Part shown: positions 7,460 to 17,338 of the stretch, in pieces | How the letters are laid out: every line of letters starts with the position of its first letter | Numbering within the stretch: the first letter of the stretch is position 1 | NCBI GenBank assembly: GCA_013360215.1 | Contig: JABWCP010000014.1 | Coordinates: 8,687 to 72,686, forward strand | Source of the DNA: a bacterium | GTDB taxonomy: Bacteria > CLD3 > SB21 | DNA length: 64,000 bases | Direction: 5' to 3' | Notes under the pieces: generated by a model | What the model was told of the DNA's origin: nothing | Databases searched by the model: none | Seen by the model: only the letters and a program-made list of their open reading frames with translations | Made by a program: the position numbers and the translations under genes

Positions 7460-7969
7460 TTAAGGCCTCATAAATCCGTAATCGTCAAACAATCCTCCTG
7501 AACCGCTTCGTTGCGGGCCCGGATTAAAAAGACTATTACCAGTATAATAAGGATTGTTACTGTATCCCACTTGCATCTGAAAATGTCGGCTCGGTCTATA
7601 AACCAATTCTGCTCCGTGCAATATTTCACGGTTTTTTTGCATTAGGCTATTCTTATTCTGACCAAACGGCTGATGCATCAATCCTGTATTGAGACGCAGC
7701 ACCAAAGGATCCGAGAGACGAATATTAAGCGAATTGGAATACATGCCCAAGGTACCGCTTGCACCGCCACCGCTATAATATGTCATGGCATAACTCTGCG
7801 TCATCGTCACGCGGTCGGAACCGATAAAACTGAGAAGCGATCCGGGAACGGCTGAAGTAATACCACCATGCACATCGATGGGTTCACGCCCAGTCTGAGT
7901 TTTGAGTTGCGCGGAAAGCGAAACTGAACAAAGCCCGAAAATCAAAAGGAATATTGTTTGTTTTTTCAT
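7460..7969 (-). CDS. Small exported protein of unknown function
   Basis: 169 residues from the ATG at 7967-7969, chosen because it follows GAAAGGG and begins a good signal peptide (MKKQTIFLLIFGLCSVSLSAQ); the longer frame upstream lacks this. The mature protein contains short beta-like segments (YAMTYYSGGGASGTLGMYS, LVLRLNTGLMHQPFGQ, FQMQVGYSNNPYYTG) and ends in a Gly/Pro-rich tail (LFNPGPQRSGSGGLFDDYG). This suggests a small periplasmic or outer-membrane protein. No family recognised. It is the last gene of the leftward run that includes the lipoprotein at 8045-8788. Confidence 0.65.
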   Translation of the reverse strand: MKKQTIFLLIFGLCSVSLSAQLKTQTGREPIDVHGGITSAVPGSLLSFIGSDRVTMTQSYAMTYYSGGGASGTLGMYSNSLNIRLSDPLVLRLNTGLMHQPFGQNKNSLMQKNREILHGAELVYRPSRHFQMQVGYSNNPYYTGNSLFNPGPQRSGSGGLFDDYGFMRP

Positions 7970-8044
7970 GCTAACCCTTTCTACGCTTAGCCGAATCAAT
8001 ATCAAAAAAAGGTATAAAAAAGTCAAGAGAACGCAGCTCGGTTT

Positions 8045-8788
8045 TTATGGTACCTCGACAACGTACCCGATGCCGTAAACCACGCCGTCAGCGATAAATT
8101 TTTCATATACCCCCGTTTGACCGATAACCGATTGCACTTCCCGCGCAATTACGCCTTCGATCACAACACTATTTTCGGCGGCATTGGGTTCGTAATAACT
8201 AACGTCATGCGTATAGACGGAAGACGGTAAAATCGCGCGCACAGGCCACGCAGGCCATTGCACACCGCGCGCTGAACCGGATTTTTTCACATAGAGTCGG
8301 ATACGTGATGCCACATAAGGACGGAGCGCCTCATATTCCCATGTATCCATTTCTTGATTACAATAATGCATACTATCCAGCCAACCGCCTTGGGCTGAAA
8401 ATCCAAGCCCTCGCACAGCGAGCGTATCCCAACCTATGATCCACTCTATCACTGGAATCGCCGCGGACGTATCCACAGTTTTGTGATGCATGGCCTTCAC
8501 AGAATCCCTGATGTTTTGTATGCGTTTTATACGTTCACGAAACACTTGCGGTTTCATATGACCGAGCATCCAACGGCGTTTACCTTCGTTATATGCGGGA
8601 CGTATTACCACACCGTTGGCATAAATTGCCAAAGATGGCGCATTGAGTTCCTCGCCGGTCCAAGCGGCCGCACCGCCGCGAACCCATTTGGAAAAAACAA
8701 TCGGACTCTCCGGTTCAATCAAAACATGCCGCGATGTACATCCAATAGCACCAAACAAAAAAATAAAACTGCCTACAAATTTAACCAT
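8045..8788 (-). CDS. Lipoprotein of unknown function
   Basis: 247 residues from the ATG at 8786-8788, which follows GGTGGAG at good spacing. This start puts a lipobox FGAIGC (Cys17) directly behind a hydrophobic stretch, so it should be lipidated. The start overlaps the stop of the HAD gene by 8 bases, indicating translational coupling. The mature part is a mix of Trp- and Arg-rich stretches (RRWMLGHMKPQ, GGWLDSMHYCNQEMDTWEY) with a predicted beta-rich C-terminus. No known domain is recognised. Being the next member of the mre/rod run, it may be expressed with the cell-shape genes, but nothing in the sequence ties it to their function. Confidence 0.75.
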   Translation of the reverse strand: MVKFVGSFIFLFGAIGCTSRHVLIEPESPIVFSKWVRGGAAAWTGEELNAPSLAIYANGVVIRPAYNEGKRRWMLGHMKPQVFRERIKRIQNIRDSVKAMHHKTVDTSAAIPVIEWIIGWDTLAVRGLGFSAQGGWLDSMHYCNQEMDTWEYEALRPYVASRIRLYVKKSGSARGVQWPAWPVRAILPSSVYTHDVSYYEPNAAENSVVIEGVIAREVQSVIGQTGVYEKFIADGVVYGIGYVVEVP

Positions 8789-9482
8789 GGAACGGCTCCA
8801 CCGCGATATCAAGCAATTGCCTGAAATCGGTCAATTCGTAATCCGCACCGGATTCGCGGGTATCAAACGTATCGCCGTATCGGGCAAATGCCGTTTTCAT
8901 TCTGATCTGTTTGGCACCGGCCATATCGCGTTCCGCCCAATCACCGACCATCAAAGCGTGCTCCGGCTGGATGTCCATCTGGGTAAGCGCTTTGCGAAAC
9001 GGCTCCGGATTAGGTTTTCGCTGAAACGTATCTTCGTACGTCACGACGGCATCAAAAGTATGATGGAGACGCAGATAGCAAAGGCGCAGCCACGCTTCGC
9101 GCGTCGGCGCATCACTGACAACGGCCAATTTAAAGCGCCGTTTGACCAATTCATTGAGCGTGGATAAAACATGCGGATAGGTGACCAGCGAAGCTTCGCG
9201 GGTCTGGCGATACGCCACAATACCGTTGGCTAAGATTTTGTGGTCAATGCGGCCAAGCGTATTCTCCAAAAAAATATCGAACACCTTTTGGTATTCGTAG
9301 CCTTGCGAATTATAGATCGTCCATATTTTGGATATAATATCTTCTTTTTTTACCTCCAAGCCGGCATCTATCATGGCTTCCGCTGCACTGGCAATCGCAC
9401 GTTCTTTGAGGCGCATAAAATCAACAAGGGTATTGTCGAGATCAAAAATAATCGCTCGCAGATGGATATCGGGTTTCACCAT
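8781..9482 (-). CDS. HAD-superfamily hydrolase (phosphatase, C1-capped)
   Basis: 233 residues from the ATG at 9480-9482, 11 bases after the rodA stop. The open frame extends upstream into rodA, but the HAD fold begins here. Motif I is IIFDLDNTL (Asp14, Asp16), motif II VVSDAP, motif III the Lys of QRKPNPEPF, motif IV MVGDWAERDMAGAK. A helical C1 cap lies between motifs I and II. This is a complete HAD phosphatase of the phosphoglycolate phosphatase/YjjG type that hydrolyses small phosphate esters; the substrate is unknown. It is coupled by overlap to the lipoprotein downstream. Confidence 0.88.
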   Translation of the reverse strand: MVKPDIHLRAIIFDLDNTLVDFMRLKERAIASAAEAMIDAGLEVKKEDIISKIWTIYNSQGYEYQKVFDIFLENTLGRIDHKILANGIVAYRQTREASLVTYPHVLSTLNELVKRRFKLAVVSDAPTREAWLRLCYLRLHHTFDAVVTYEDTFQRKPNPEPFRKALTQMDIQPEHALMVGDWAERDMAGAKQIRMKTAFARYGDTFDTRESGADYELTDFRQLLDIAVEPFHG

Positions 9483-9493
9483 ACAAAATCCAT

Positions 9494-10735
9494 TTAATGT
9501 ATTTCGTAATTTTTTTTGCGCATGGCCACATTTAATACAAATCCGATCAGGAACATATTGGCCCAAAGCGCCGAACCGCCATAACTCAATAAAGGTAAGG
9601 GTATACCCGTAACCGGCATAAGACCAGTGGTCATGCCTATATTGACAAGCAACTGAAACGCAAACAGCGACGCAATACCGATTAATGCGAGACTGGCAAA
9701 TTTATCATCAACCGCATCGGCAATAATGACAATTCGAAAAATAAGGATACCGAATAATGCCAACAAAAATAGACTCCCTAAAAATCCGAACTCTTCCCCG
9801 ATCACCGAAAAAATAAAATCCGTATGCTGCTCCGGTAAAAAATTGAGCTGCGTTTGCGTGCCGTGAAGATAGCCTTTACCGGCCAAGCCACCTGAACCGA
9901 TAGCAATCTTGGATTGTGTAACCTGGTAACCGCTGCCCTGCATGTCGCGTTCCGGTTCTATGAAATTGAGAATACGCTGCTTTTGATAATCTTTGAGTGA
10001 TTCCCAAATCGGTTCCGATGAAAGTCCCACAATCACATTGACGGCAAAAACGCCAAGGATGATCAGTGTTTTTCGTTTTGAAAAATACAGTATGGTCAGA
10101 ATAATAAACAGCATCGTAATAAACGCATTAAAACTGTAACCGCTGATGATGTGCACCAGTACGGTCGCAATCGGCGAAAACATAACGAAGATGGAAAACA
10201 ACGATATACCGTTCCAATACAGGATAGGCAGCGCTACGCTGCCCACGCAAAGCGCCGTACCCAAATCGGGTTGTTTCATAACTAACAGCATCGGTATCGC
10301 CGCAACGGAAAACACGATAATGATATTCATCACTTGCGAACTGTTGACTTGCCGCAATGCCAATATCCGCGCTATAAAAAGAATGGCTGCAATTTTGGCA
10401 AGCTCCGACGGTTGGAATCCGAATGGGCCAAGAGTAAACCAGCGCCGAGCGCCATAACGTACCGAGCCGGCAAAAAAAACTAAAATAAGAAGCGCTATGG
10501 TGACAGCGAAAACAGTAAACGAGGCGCCATCTATCAATCGCAGCGGGATAAGCACCGTCATGAGCATCAGCATGACACCGATGAAAAAAAACGTGAGCTG
10601 TTTGGTGAAATTTAATTGATCGCCCGTAAACGTCGCACTGTAAATACACGCCAATCCTAAACCGCACAACATCAATGTGGGCGCAAGAATCAGATAATCC
10701 AAGTCCTGTAAAAATTTTTTAATTCGTTGTACCAT
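9494..10735 (-). CDS. rodA: Rod-shape peptidoglycan polymerase RodA (SEDS family)
   Basis: 413 residues, about ten membrane helices, FtsW/RodA/SpoVE family. Typical segments are ACIYSATFTGDQLNF near the N-terminus, the FTLGPFGFQPSELAKIA loop, KQPDLGTALCVGSVALPILY, the IGSGGLAGKGYLHGTQTQL periplasmic loop, FLPEQHTDFIFSVIGEEFG, and the C-terminal GIPLPLLSYGGSALWANM. RodA polymerises lipid II glycan strands together with PBP2. Its start overlaps the PBP2 gene end by 17 bases, the usual mrdA-rodA coupling. Confidence 0.96.
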   Translation of the reverse strand: MVQRIKKFLQDLDYLILAPTLMLCGLGLACIYSATFTGDQLNFTKQLTFFFIGVMLMLMTVLIPLRLIDGASFTVFAVTIALLILVFFAGSVRYGARRWFTLGPFGFQPSELAKIAAILFIARILALRQVNSSQVMNIIIVFSVAAIPMLLVMKQPDLGTALCVGSVALPILYWNGISLFSIFVMFSPIATVLVHIISGYSFNAFITMLFIILTILYFSKRKTLIILGVFAVNVIVGLSSEPIWESLKDYQKQRILNFIEPERDMQGSGYQVTQSKIAIGSGGLAGKGYLHGTQTQLNFLPEQHTDFIFSVIGEEFGFLGSLFLLALFGILIFRIVIIADAVDDKFASLALIGIASLFAFQLLVNIGMTTGLMPVTGIPLPLLSYGGSALWANMFLIGFVLNVAMRKKNYEIH

Positions 10736-12593
10736 GAACTTCGACTACGGCCGCTTGCGGGGCCGGAGTATTTTTAGGCGTTTCTTTGCGATCTTTTTCT
10801 TTCGGATCAAACGATTTTTTGTTCCGAACAAAATTGAAATAATAATTCATCACAAGTGCACTCATCGGCGCCGCCACATCGGAACCCTCGCCGCCGTTTT
10901 CCATTAGCACAACTATAGCTATTTCTGGATTTTCATACGGTGCGAAACCTACAAACCAGCCGTGATAACCTTCGGTACCGGAACCGACTTTACCATGTAC
11001 GTTCTCTGCCGTTCCTGTTTTACCAGCAACCTGCGCCGCTTTCAATCCCGCTTTTTTTCCCGTACCTTCAAAATAATTGACGACGCCGAACATCGCTTGC
11101 CGCATCATATCCATGTGTTCTTGTTTTACGGCCACATGCTTGACCGGGAATGTTACACGGCGGATACCTTCACTATCCTCCGCATACCGCACCAAATGCG
11201 GCGTTTGGTAAGTGCCGGCATTCGCAAAAATCATCGCGTATTGCAAAAGTTGCACGGGTGTCACCAAAATTTCCCCCTGACCGATACCCAGATTGACCAC
11301 CGCGCCGCCTTTCCAATTATTGAAACCATACCGGCTGTTGTAGTATTCTGTCGTAGGAATCAATCCGCGGCGTTCGTTGGGAATATCCGTTCCTGTAGGT
11401 TCACCCAGACCAAACATACGCGCATATTTAGCCAAACGGTTGATCCCCAATTTCCATGCTAATTCATAAAAATACACATCGCACGAACGCACCAATGAAC
11501 TGGAAACATTCATGTGACCGTGGCCTTTGAGATTCCAGCATCGAAATTTATTACCACCGAGCTGATACACGCCTGTACACTCCACATACGTTTCCGGTGT
11601 TACCAATCCCTCTTCCAAACCGGCCAATGCCGTGATCATTTTAAAGGTGGAGCCAGGCGCATACCCGCTCTGTACCATACGATTAAAAAGCGGTTTGTCG
11701 GGATTTTCATTAAGCTCGCGCCATTGATCAATCGTAATGCCGTCCACAAACCAACGAAAATCATAATCCGGTTTGCTGGTTGCAGCCAAAATTTCACCCG
11801 TTCGTGTATCGGCCACCATGATCGAACCGCGACGCGTGCCCAAAGCGCTTTCGACAAATTTTTGATAATCATTGTCTATCGAGAGATACAGATTATAACC
11901 GTCGCGCGGGTGCTTGGATATGCCGAGATCGCGCAGAACTTGCCCCTTGGCATTGGTTTCTAAACGATGATATCCTTTTTCGCCACGCAATTCGACTTCG
12001 TAAAACTTCTCCAATCCCGATACGCCGACACGCTCGCCGATTTTATAGTCGGTATCCTGAAACTCGGCAGTTTTGTAATAACCGATGGTATTATCCGTAA
12101 TCTGGCTCATATAGCCGATCAGATGCGGCATGGTAATATCGTCGGCATAAATCCGGTTGATATCTACTTTATATCCGATGCCTCGATGAAAACGGCGCTC
12201 TTCTTCAAGATGCGCGATCGTGACAAAATCCACTTCCGGTTTTATTACAACCGGTGCGTAGGGCCATGCGCCGCGCAATTTTTTGAGAATGTCCTCATCC
12301 GTCATACCGGTCAGCGAACGCACATACTGCATTTCGCCGGCGTTAAGCGTGTCAAATTCCGACAAGGTAATCGTCAATGCAAACGTAGGCCGATTTTCAA
12401 CAATGCGCCGTCCATATCGATCGTAAATCAATCCGCGCGAGGGAATCTGATCAATCGTGCGGGTGCTGTTATCCTCAGCGCGTGCGTGAAAATTATCATA
12501 AGCCATGATTTGCAAATAAAACAAACGGCCGAGCAGCATCAGCAAAATAGCCGCCAACGAAACATACATGGTAACGACACGATGATGATTCAT
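10719..12593 (-). CDS. mrdA: Penicillin-binding protein 2 (elongasome transpeptidase)
   Basis: 624 residues. One N-terminal membrane anchor (about 8-28), a dimerisation domain containing DQIPSRGLIYDRYGRRIVEN (48-67), then the transpeptidase domain. Catalytic motifs are complete: SxxK as GSTFK (Ser315, Lys318), the second motif SCD (370-372), usual for class B PBP2, and KTGT (525-528). It cross-links new glycan strands for cylindrical growth with RodA, MreC and MreD, whose genes adjoin it in the same operon. The C-terminal ~35 residues are charged and Pro-rich, probably a disordered tail. Confidence 0.96.
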   Translation of the reverse strand: MNHHRVVTMYVSLAAILLMLLGRLFYLQIMAYDNFHARAEDNSTRTIDQIPSRGLIYDRYGRRIVENRPTFALTITLSEFDTLNAGEMQYVRSLTGMTDEDILKKLRGAWPYAPVVIKPEVDFVTIAHLEEERRFHRGIGYKVDINRIYADDITMPHLIGYMSQITDNTIGYYKTAEFQDTDYKIGERVGVSGLEKFYEVELRGEKGYHRLETNAKGQVLRDLGISKHPRDGYNLYLSIDNDYQKFVESALGTRRGSIMVADTRTGEILAATSKPDYDFRWFVDGITIDQWRELNENPDKPLFNRMVQSGYAPGSTFKMITALAGLEEGLVTPETYVECTGVYQLGGNKFRCWNLKGHGHMNVSSSLVRSCDVYFYELAWKLGINRLAKYARMFGLGEPTGTDIPNERRGLIPTTEYYNSRYGFNNWKGGAVVNLGIGQGEILVTPVQLLQYAMIFANAGTYQTPHLVRYAEDSEGIRRVTFPVKHVAVKQEHMDMMRQAMFGVVNYFEGTGKKAGLKAAQVAGKTGTAENVHGKVGSGTEGYHGWFVGFAPYENPEIAIVVLMENGGEGSDVAAPMSALVMNYYFNFVRNKKSFDPKEKDRKETPKNTPAPQAAVVEVHGTTN

Positions 12594-12599
12594 AGTTTA

Positions 12600-13124
12600 T
12601 TAAAAATCATAAATAGTGTTGAAACGAACATAGTCCAGTGTGCGCAGGGGTATGGAAAGATAAATCACAAAAGCGGTAACGGCTGAATACAGTGAATTCC
12701 ATAATCCATAGTGAAACATCAGATTCCAAAAATCTACGACGCCGTCCAGCGATTGGATCGCATAAAAAAACACGGCATGAATAACCGATAGAAAAAAAAT
12801 CATGATCGGGAAATAATATTTTTCGATCAACATCACGCGATCGGCCGCGAAGAAGTATGTCGCAAAGGCGGCAATTGTTTTACATAACGCATTGAGTCCG
12901 TAAAAATCAATCATCGCATCTTGCCAAAGCCCAACCGTAAATCCAAATAACATACCCGGGATCTGCCCGAGGCGCATGCTTACAAATACCGTCAATATCA
13001 AAAGCAAATCCGGCACATTATCCCCGACGGCCAGAAAAACTGAAACAAAACTTACTTGCATCAGGTAAAAAAAAGCCGCCGCACCCAGCAGCGAGAATGT
13101 CAAAATATTTCGTTTACGACGCAT
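12600..13124 (-). CDS. mreD: Rod shape-determining membrane protein MreD
   Basis: 174 residues, about five membrane helices. The weakly conserved family is recognised from size, hydrophobicity, the segment DNVPDLLLILTVFVSMRLGQ then IPGMLFGFTVGLWQDAM, and its place between mreC (3-base gap) and the PBP2 gene (6-base gap). MreD bridges MreC and the RodA-PBP2 pair in the elongasome. Confidence 0.9.
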   Translation of the reverse strand: MRRKRNILTFSLLGAAAFFYLMQVSFVSVFLAVGDNVPDLLLILTVFVSMRLGQIPGMLFGFTVGLWQDAMIDFYGLNALCKTIAAFATYFFAADRVMLIEKYYFPIMIFFLSVIHAVFFYAIQSLDGVVDFWNLMFHYGLWNSLYSAVTAFVIYLSIPLRTLDYVRFNTIYDF

Positions 13125-13127
13125 AGG

Positions 13128-13994
13128 TCAACGCTTTACGATAAAATAATTTTCAAAGCCTACAGCCACCGAACGCGTTCGGGACGTATCCGTTACGACA
13201 AACACTTCCTCCAAACGATCGAAATCAACGGCCGTTTGCACCCGGATATCTTTAAAAAGGCCTTCGATCTCGTTATTCACTTCCGTAACCACGCCGACAC
13301 GAAAATTAGGAAGAAAATATTCGCTATACTCTGACGTCAGAATGACATCGCCGATACGCACATCCAGATTCTTAAGAACGCCATAAAATGCCACTTCATC
13401 CGGATTGCCGAGCCAAAATACCACTCCGTTGGCACGGGTACGTTGTATTTTTGCGGCAACACGAAAATTTTTATCCAACAGCATCTGGCAAACGGAATGC
13501 TCTTCAAACACTTCGGCGATCTGGCCGACAAGACCGTATTCGTTGATCACATTTTGGTGCAGCCGTACACCATCGGCAGAACCTTTATCCAAAACAATAT
13601 TACTGATCGCAGGACGCGACTCCCGTGCAATGATGCGTGCGGGGCGCACACTCAGCGGAAACCGACTTCGAAATTCGACCAACTGGCGCAGGCGCACGTT
13701 TTCCATATACGCATCTTCCAAAACGATATTACGCGACGCCAATTCGATATTGCGTTGTTGTAATTCCTTAATAACAACATCCGAATCGCGCCACCGCGGA
13801 CCGGATGAAATTTTTTCACCCAGCATCGCCGCGAGATAAATCACGCGTTTGCGGAGAAAAATCATCGATTGATTGGGATTATTCTGCAAAAGAAGAATAG
13901 ATGCGATGACAAGAACGAGAAAAACAAATGAATGCCGGTAGACATACAGGATCTCTTTCAGGCCGGCATAAAAGTTTCTTAGTTTCCAGAGCAT
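13128..13994 (-). CDS. mreC: Rod shape-determining protein MreC
   Basis: 288 residues: short cytoplasmic start, one membrane helix (about 20-40), a coiled coil (around 70-105, ELQQRNIELASRNIVLEDAY), then the two-lobed MreC beta domain. That domain begins at VRPARIIARESRPAISNIVL and contains the family GSADGVRLHQNVINEYGLVG, corresponding to the usual G-x-x-x-G-V-x-x-G-x-x-V. It is periplasmic and activates PBP2. Next gene downstream is mreD, 3 bases away. Confidence 0.95.
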   Translation of the reverse strand: MLWKLRNFYAGLKEILYVYRHSFVFLVLVIASILLLQNNPNQSMIFLRKRVIYLAAMLGEKISSGPRWRDSDVVIKELQQRNIELASRNIVLEDAYMENVRLRQLVEFRSRFPLSVRPARIIARESRPAISNIVLDKGSADGVRLHQNVINEYGLVGQIAEVFEEHSVCQMLLDKNFRVAAKIQRTRANGVVFWLGNPDEVAFYGVLKNLDVRIGDVILTSEYSEYFLPNFRVGVVTEVNNEIEGLFKDIRVQTAVDFDRLEEVFVVTDTSRTRSVAVGFENYFIVKR

Positions 13995-14033
13995 GATGGG
14001 ATCTTAATGCACGCTACCGGTACGGTACGGCGA

Positions 14034-15059
14034 TTAGTATTTGCGATTTTTGAGAATGACGGCCTGATATTTGGTCAGATTTTCCAGAACGCGTCCGACA
14101 CCGCGCACGACGGCGGTCAGCGGATCTTCGGCGACGATCACCGGTAAACCCGTTTCTTTGCGCATACGCTCATCGAGCCCTTTGATCAAAGCACCACCGC
14201 CGGTAAGAACAATACCGCGGTCAATCAGGTCCGATGCCAATTCAGGCGGGGTTTTTTCCAATGTACTTTTCGTACCTTCCACGATTTCACGAATCGTTCC
14301 TTCCAGTGCGCGTCGTACTTCTTCGGAATCCGTTTTCATCGTTTTGGGAATACCCGAAACAATATCGCGACCTTTGATTTCCATTTTCAATTCCTGCGCA
14401 AGCGGTACGGCGGAGCCGATATTACATTTGATGTCTTCCGCCATTTGTTCGCCCAAAAGCAAATTGTGCTGGACGCGGAAATATGTGATAATAGATTTAG
14501 TCAGTTCATCACCGGCGCTGCGAATCGAACGGTCGCATACGATGCCCGACAATGCAATCACGGCGATTTCGGCCGTTCCTCCGCCGATATCAATCACCAT
14601 ACTGCCTTTGGAAGCTTCGATATCTATACCCACGCCGATCGCCGCCGCCATAGGTTCTGCCACAAGATATACTTCTTTTGCCCCGGCATGTTCAGCCGAA
14701 TCGCGCACGGCACGTTGTTCGACCATTGTAATTCCGGAAGGAACGCCTACGACAACGCGTTTACCCATAAACCGGGCCGGGCTCACCTTGCGAATAAACT
14801 CCTGCAGCATCAGCTCGGTCATTTCGAAATCAGCGATCACTCCGTCTTTCAGCGGACGCACCGTGAGTAACTCGTCATGGGTACGTCCTTCCATTTCTTT
14901 GGCTTCTTTGCCGATCGCCATCATTTTATTGGAGCGCTTATTGATCGCTACGATCGAAGGCTCATTGATCACGACGCCTTTGTCTTTGACATAGACCAAC
15001 GTGTTGGCCGTCCCGAGGTCAATCGCAATTTCATTGTTAAAAATATCAAACAGGCTCAT
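14034..15059 (-). CDS. mreB: Actin-like cell-shape protein MreB
   Basis: 341 residues, full family length. Phosphate-1 motif is IAIDLGTANTLVYVKDKGVV, phosphate-2 VIDIGGGTAEIAV, adenosine motif IVLTGGGALIKGLDE. The membrane-binding loop region matches bacterial MreB (RFMGKRVVVGVPSGITMVEQ). It forms filaments under the inner membrane that guide the RodA-PBP2 elongasome. A 33-base gap separates it from purH upstream; the downstream mreC start is 39 bases away. Confidence 0.98.
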   Translation of the reverse strand: MSLFDIFNNEIAIDLGTANTLVYVKDKGVVINEPSIVAINKRSNKMMAIGKEAKEMEGRTHDELLTVRPLKDGVIADFEMTELMLQEFIRKVSPARFMGKRVVVGVPSGITMVEQRAVRDSAEHAGAKEVYLVAEPMAAAIGVGIDIEASKGSMVIDIGGGTAEIAVIALSGIVCDRSIRSAGDELTKSIITYFRVQHNLLLGEQMAEDIKCNIGSAVPLAQELKMEIKGRDIVSGIPKTMKTDSEEVRRALEGTIREIVEGTKSTLEKTPPELASDLIDRGIVLTGGGALIKGLDERMRKETGLPVIVAEDPLTAVVRGVGRVLENLTKYQAVILKNRKY

Positions 15060-15092
15060 AACGCTCCGTATGCGTGGTTTTCTTAAATGGAT

Positions 15093-16646
15093 CTAATGTT
15101 TGAAATGACGGATACTTGTAAATACCATCGCCATATTGTGTTCATCCGCCGCCGCGATTACTTCCGCATCTTTCACGGAACCGCCCGGCTGGATCACGGC
15201 CGTAGCACCTGCCGCCGCCGCCGCGTCAACGCCGTCGCGAAAAGGAAAAAAAGCATCCGACGCGATGGCCGAATTTTTCAACGAAAGCCCACTCTTGCCG
15301 GATTTGCTGACGGCTAACTCCGACGCATCAACCCGGGACATTTGTCCGGCACCGATACCGAGTGTCCGATCCGCCGCGGCATATACGATGGCGTTGGACT
15401 TAACGTGTTTGACGATCGTCCATCCGAAAAGCAACGCGTGCATTTCTTCCGCATTGGGAGCGCGTCGCGTTACGACCTTCCACTCCGTCTGCCCCGCACG
15501 ACGCATATCGGCGTCCTGAATCAAATAACCATCCAACGCTTTGCGGATCTCCGGCAACGCCGACCCCTGCGCCCGCGCCGCTTCAAAATCATAACGGATT
15601 AACCGGATATTTTTTTTCTTGGAAAGGATCTCAATTGCACCCGATTCAAATTCCGGTGCGATGATCGCCTCCACAAACACTTCACTTAAGGCTTCGGCGG
15701 TCGTCGCATTGAGACGGCGATTAAAACCGATCACTCCGCCAAATGCCGAAACCGGATCTGTGGCTCTGGCATTCTGGTACGCCTGATACAAGTCGTCGTG
15801 CATCGCGGCACCGCAAGGATTGGTGTGCTTGACGATAACGCATGATGGTTTTTCAAAATCCGATACAACGCGCACACAGGCATCAAGATCGAGAATATTG
15901 TTGTATGACAATTCCTTGCCGTGCAACTGATCATAATACTTTTTAGAGTGAAAATTAGCCGCATAAAATGACGCTTTTTGATGCGGATTTTCGCCGTAGC
16001 GGAGCGGCTGAATTTGCTTAAACGTAAGATTTATTTTTTCGGGCAATGTCTCCGAAGAAGCGGTTACCTTAGATGCGAAATAACTTGAAATCAACGCATC
16101 ATAACGTGCCGTATGTTCAAACGCCTTGATCATCAAACGATAACGGGTGTCTTGCGATACATCGCCGCTAGTCATGATTTCCTGCATGACAGGTTCGTAA
16201 TCCGACGGATCTACCAATACAATGACACTGCGATAGTTCTTTGAAGCCGATCGTATCATCGAAGGTCCGCCGATATCAATATTTTCGATAGCCTCATGCA
16301 AAGGTACATCGGGTTTGCTGATCGTCGCTTCGAAGGGATATAGGTTAACCGCCAAAAGATCGATCATACCGATGCCGTGGTGATTAGCTTCTTCCATGTG
16401 GGTAGCATTATCGCGCAACGCCAGAAGTCCGCCATGTATCTTAGGGTGCAGTGTTTTGACGCGGCCATCCATCATTTCGGGAAATTGCGTGAGGTCCGAA
16501 ATTTTTACGACGGGGATTCCATTTTGAGACAGCGCGGACGCCGTACCGCCGGTTGAAATAATTTCGACACCGACTTGATGCAGTTTTTGAGCCAGCGATT
16601 GAATTCCTGTTTTATCGGATACACTAATAAGCGCACGTCGAATCAT
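15093..16646 (-). CDS. purH: Bifunctional purine enzyme PurH (AICAR formyltransferase / IMP cyclohydrolase)
   Basis: 517 residues, the usual length. The N-terminal MGS-like cyclohydrolase domain (1-~140) has ALISVSDKTGI, STGGTASALS and MMDGRVKTLHPKIHGGLL. The formyltransferase domain carries RYGENPHQKASFY (216-228), the catalytic KHTNPCGA (Lys273-His274) and DPVSAFGGVIGFNR. It catalyses the last two steps of IMP synthesis in the cytoplasm. It lies first in the leftward cell-shape cluster; no other purine gene is nearby, so the linkage is positional only. Confidence 0.97.
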   Translation of the reverse strand: MIRRALISVSDKTGIQSLAQKLHQVGVEIISTGGTASALSQNGIPVVKISDLTQFPEMMDGRVKTLHPKIHGGLLALRDNATHMEEANHHGIGMIDLLAVNLYPFEATISKPDVPLHEAIENIDIGGPSMIRSASKNYRSVIVLVDPSDYEPVMQEIMTSGDVSQDTRYRLMIKAFEHTARYDALISSYFASKVTASSETLPEKINLTFKQIQPLRYGENPHQKASFYAANFHSKKYYDQLHGKELSYNNILDLDACVRVVSDFEKPSCVIVKHTNPCGAAMHDDLYQAYQNARATDPVSAFGGVIGFNRRLNATTAEALSEVFVEAIIAPEFESGAIEILSKKKNIRLIRYDFEAARAQGSALPEIRKALDGYLIQDADMRRAGQTEWKVVTRRAPNAEEMHALLFGWTIVKHVKSNAIVYAAADRTLGIGAGQMSRVDASELAVSKSGKSGLSLKNSAIASDAFFPFRDGVDAAAAAGATAVIQPGGSVKDAEVIAAADEHNMAMVFTSIRHFKH

Positions 16647-16802
16647 CTTGGAAGCAACACTTTTATAAATAAAATATAATTTTTCGGGCGCGCCAATGTA
16701 GAAACTGAGCGGTTAAAATGCAAGGTGTTTAGAGGCGAAATTCATTTGATAAGGGCATGGAAACGTAGACATACTTATAACAAACCCTCTCGCTGATAAA
16801 AT

Positions 16803-16834
16803 AAAAAAGGAAGAGTTTTAGCTCTTCCTTTTTT
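16803..16834 (-). terminator. Strong, symmetrical terminator
   Basis: Thirteen-bp stem AAAAAAGGAAGAG (16803-16815) / CTCTTCCTTTTTT (16822-16834) with a 6-base loop. It works on either strand by sequence. It lies just downstream of the DUF2914-like gene and separates it from purH. Confidence 0.9.
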
Positions 16835-16853
16835 ATACGATTCCTTATACCTA

Positions 16854-17234
16854 CTATTGAGCGGTCGCCGTAAATTCGCCGGACTGCAACACTTTACCGG
16901 TGCTGTCCACGATTTCGACTTTCCAGGTACCGGCACGGTGCACTTCATAAAACGCATACGTGCGCATCGACCAGGATTTGATTTCGAGCGGTACTTCATT
17001 TTTCAAGGTTTCGCCGTGATACCATTTCATGGTAACCGTCTGGCCTTCACCGCCGACAACTTTGATCCAGCAATAAACATTGCTTCCATTGGCGGGAAAC
17101 GATGTAGCTTCGCCGACAACTTCGCTTTTCTCGACGGCGGTACCAAACTTCATGCCGTCAATCTTAACCTGAGCATGACCGGATTGAACAAATGCCAATG
17201 CGATCAAAATGACCAAAGCACTTACGTACTTCAT
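16854..17234 (-). CDS. Exported DUF2914-like protein
   Basis: 126 residues from the ATG at 17232-17234, chosen for AGAGGTG upstream and a signal peptide (MKYVSALVILIALAFVQSG, cleavage near GHAQ). The mature domain fits DUF2914: NVYCWIKVVGGEGQTV, MKWYHGETLKNEVPLEI, SWSMRTYAFYEVHRAGTWKV and EIVDSTGKVLQ. The function of this family is unknown; it is usually periplasmic and often attached to other envelope proteins. It is a single gene flanked by terminators. Confidence 0.8.
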   Translation of the reverse strand: MKYVSALVILIALAFVQSGHAQVKIDGMKFGTAVEKSEVVGEATSFPANGSNVYCWIKVVGGEGQTVTMKWYHGETLKNEVPLEIKSWSMRTYAFYEVHRAGTWKVEIVDSTGKVLQSGEFTATAQ

Positions 17235-17338
17235 ACTACACCTCTTCTTAAAATTAATAAAATAAATATCGCGAGTTTTCCCACTTCGCATGCCTATTAT
17301 ACACGAAAGTGTCTACGTGGTCAATATATAAATATAAA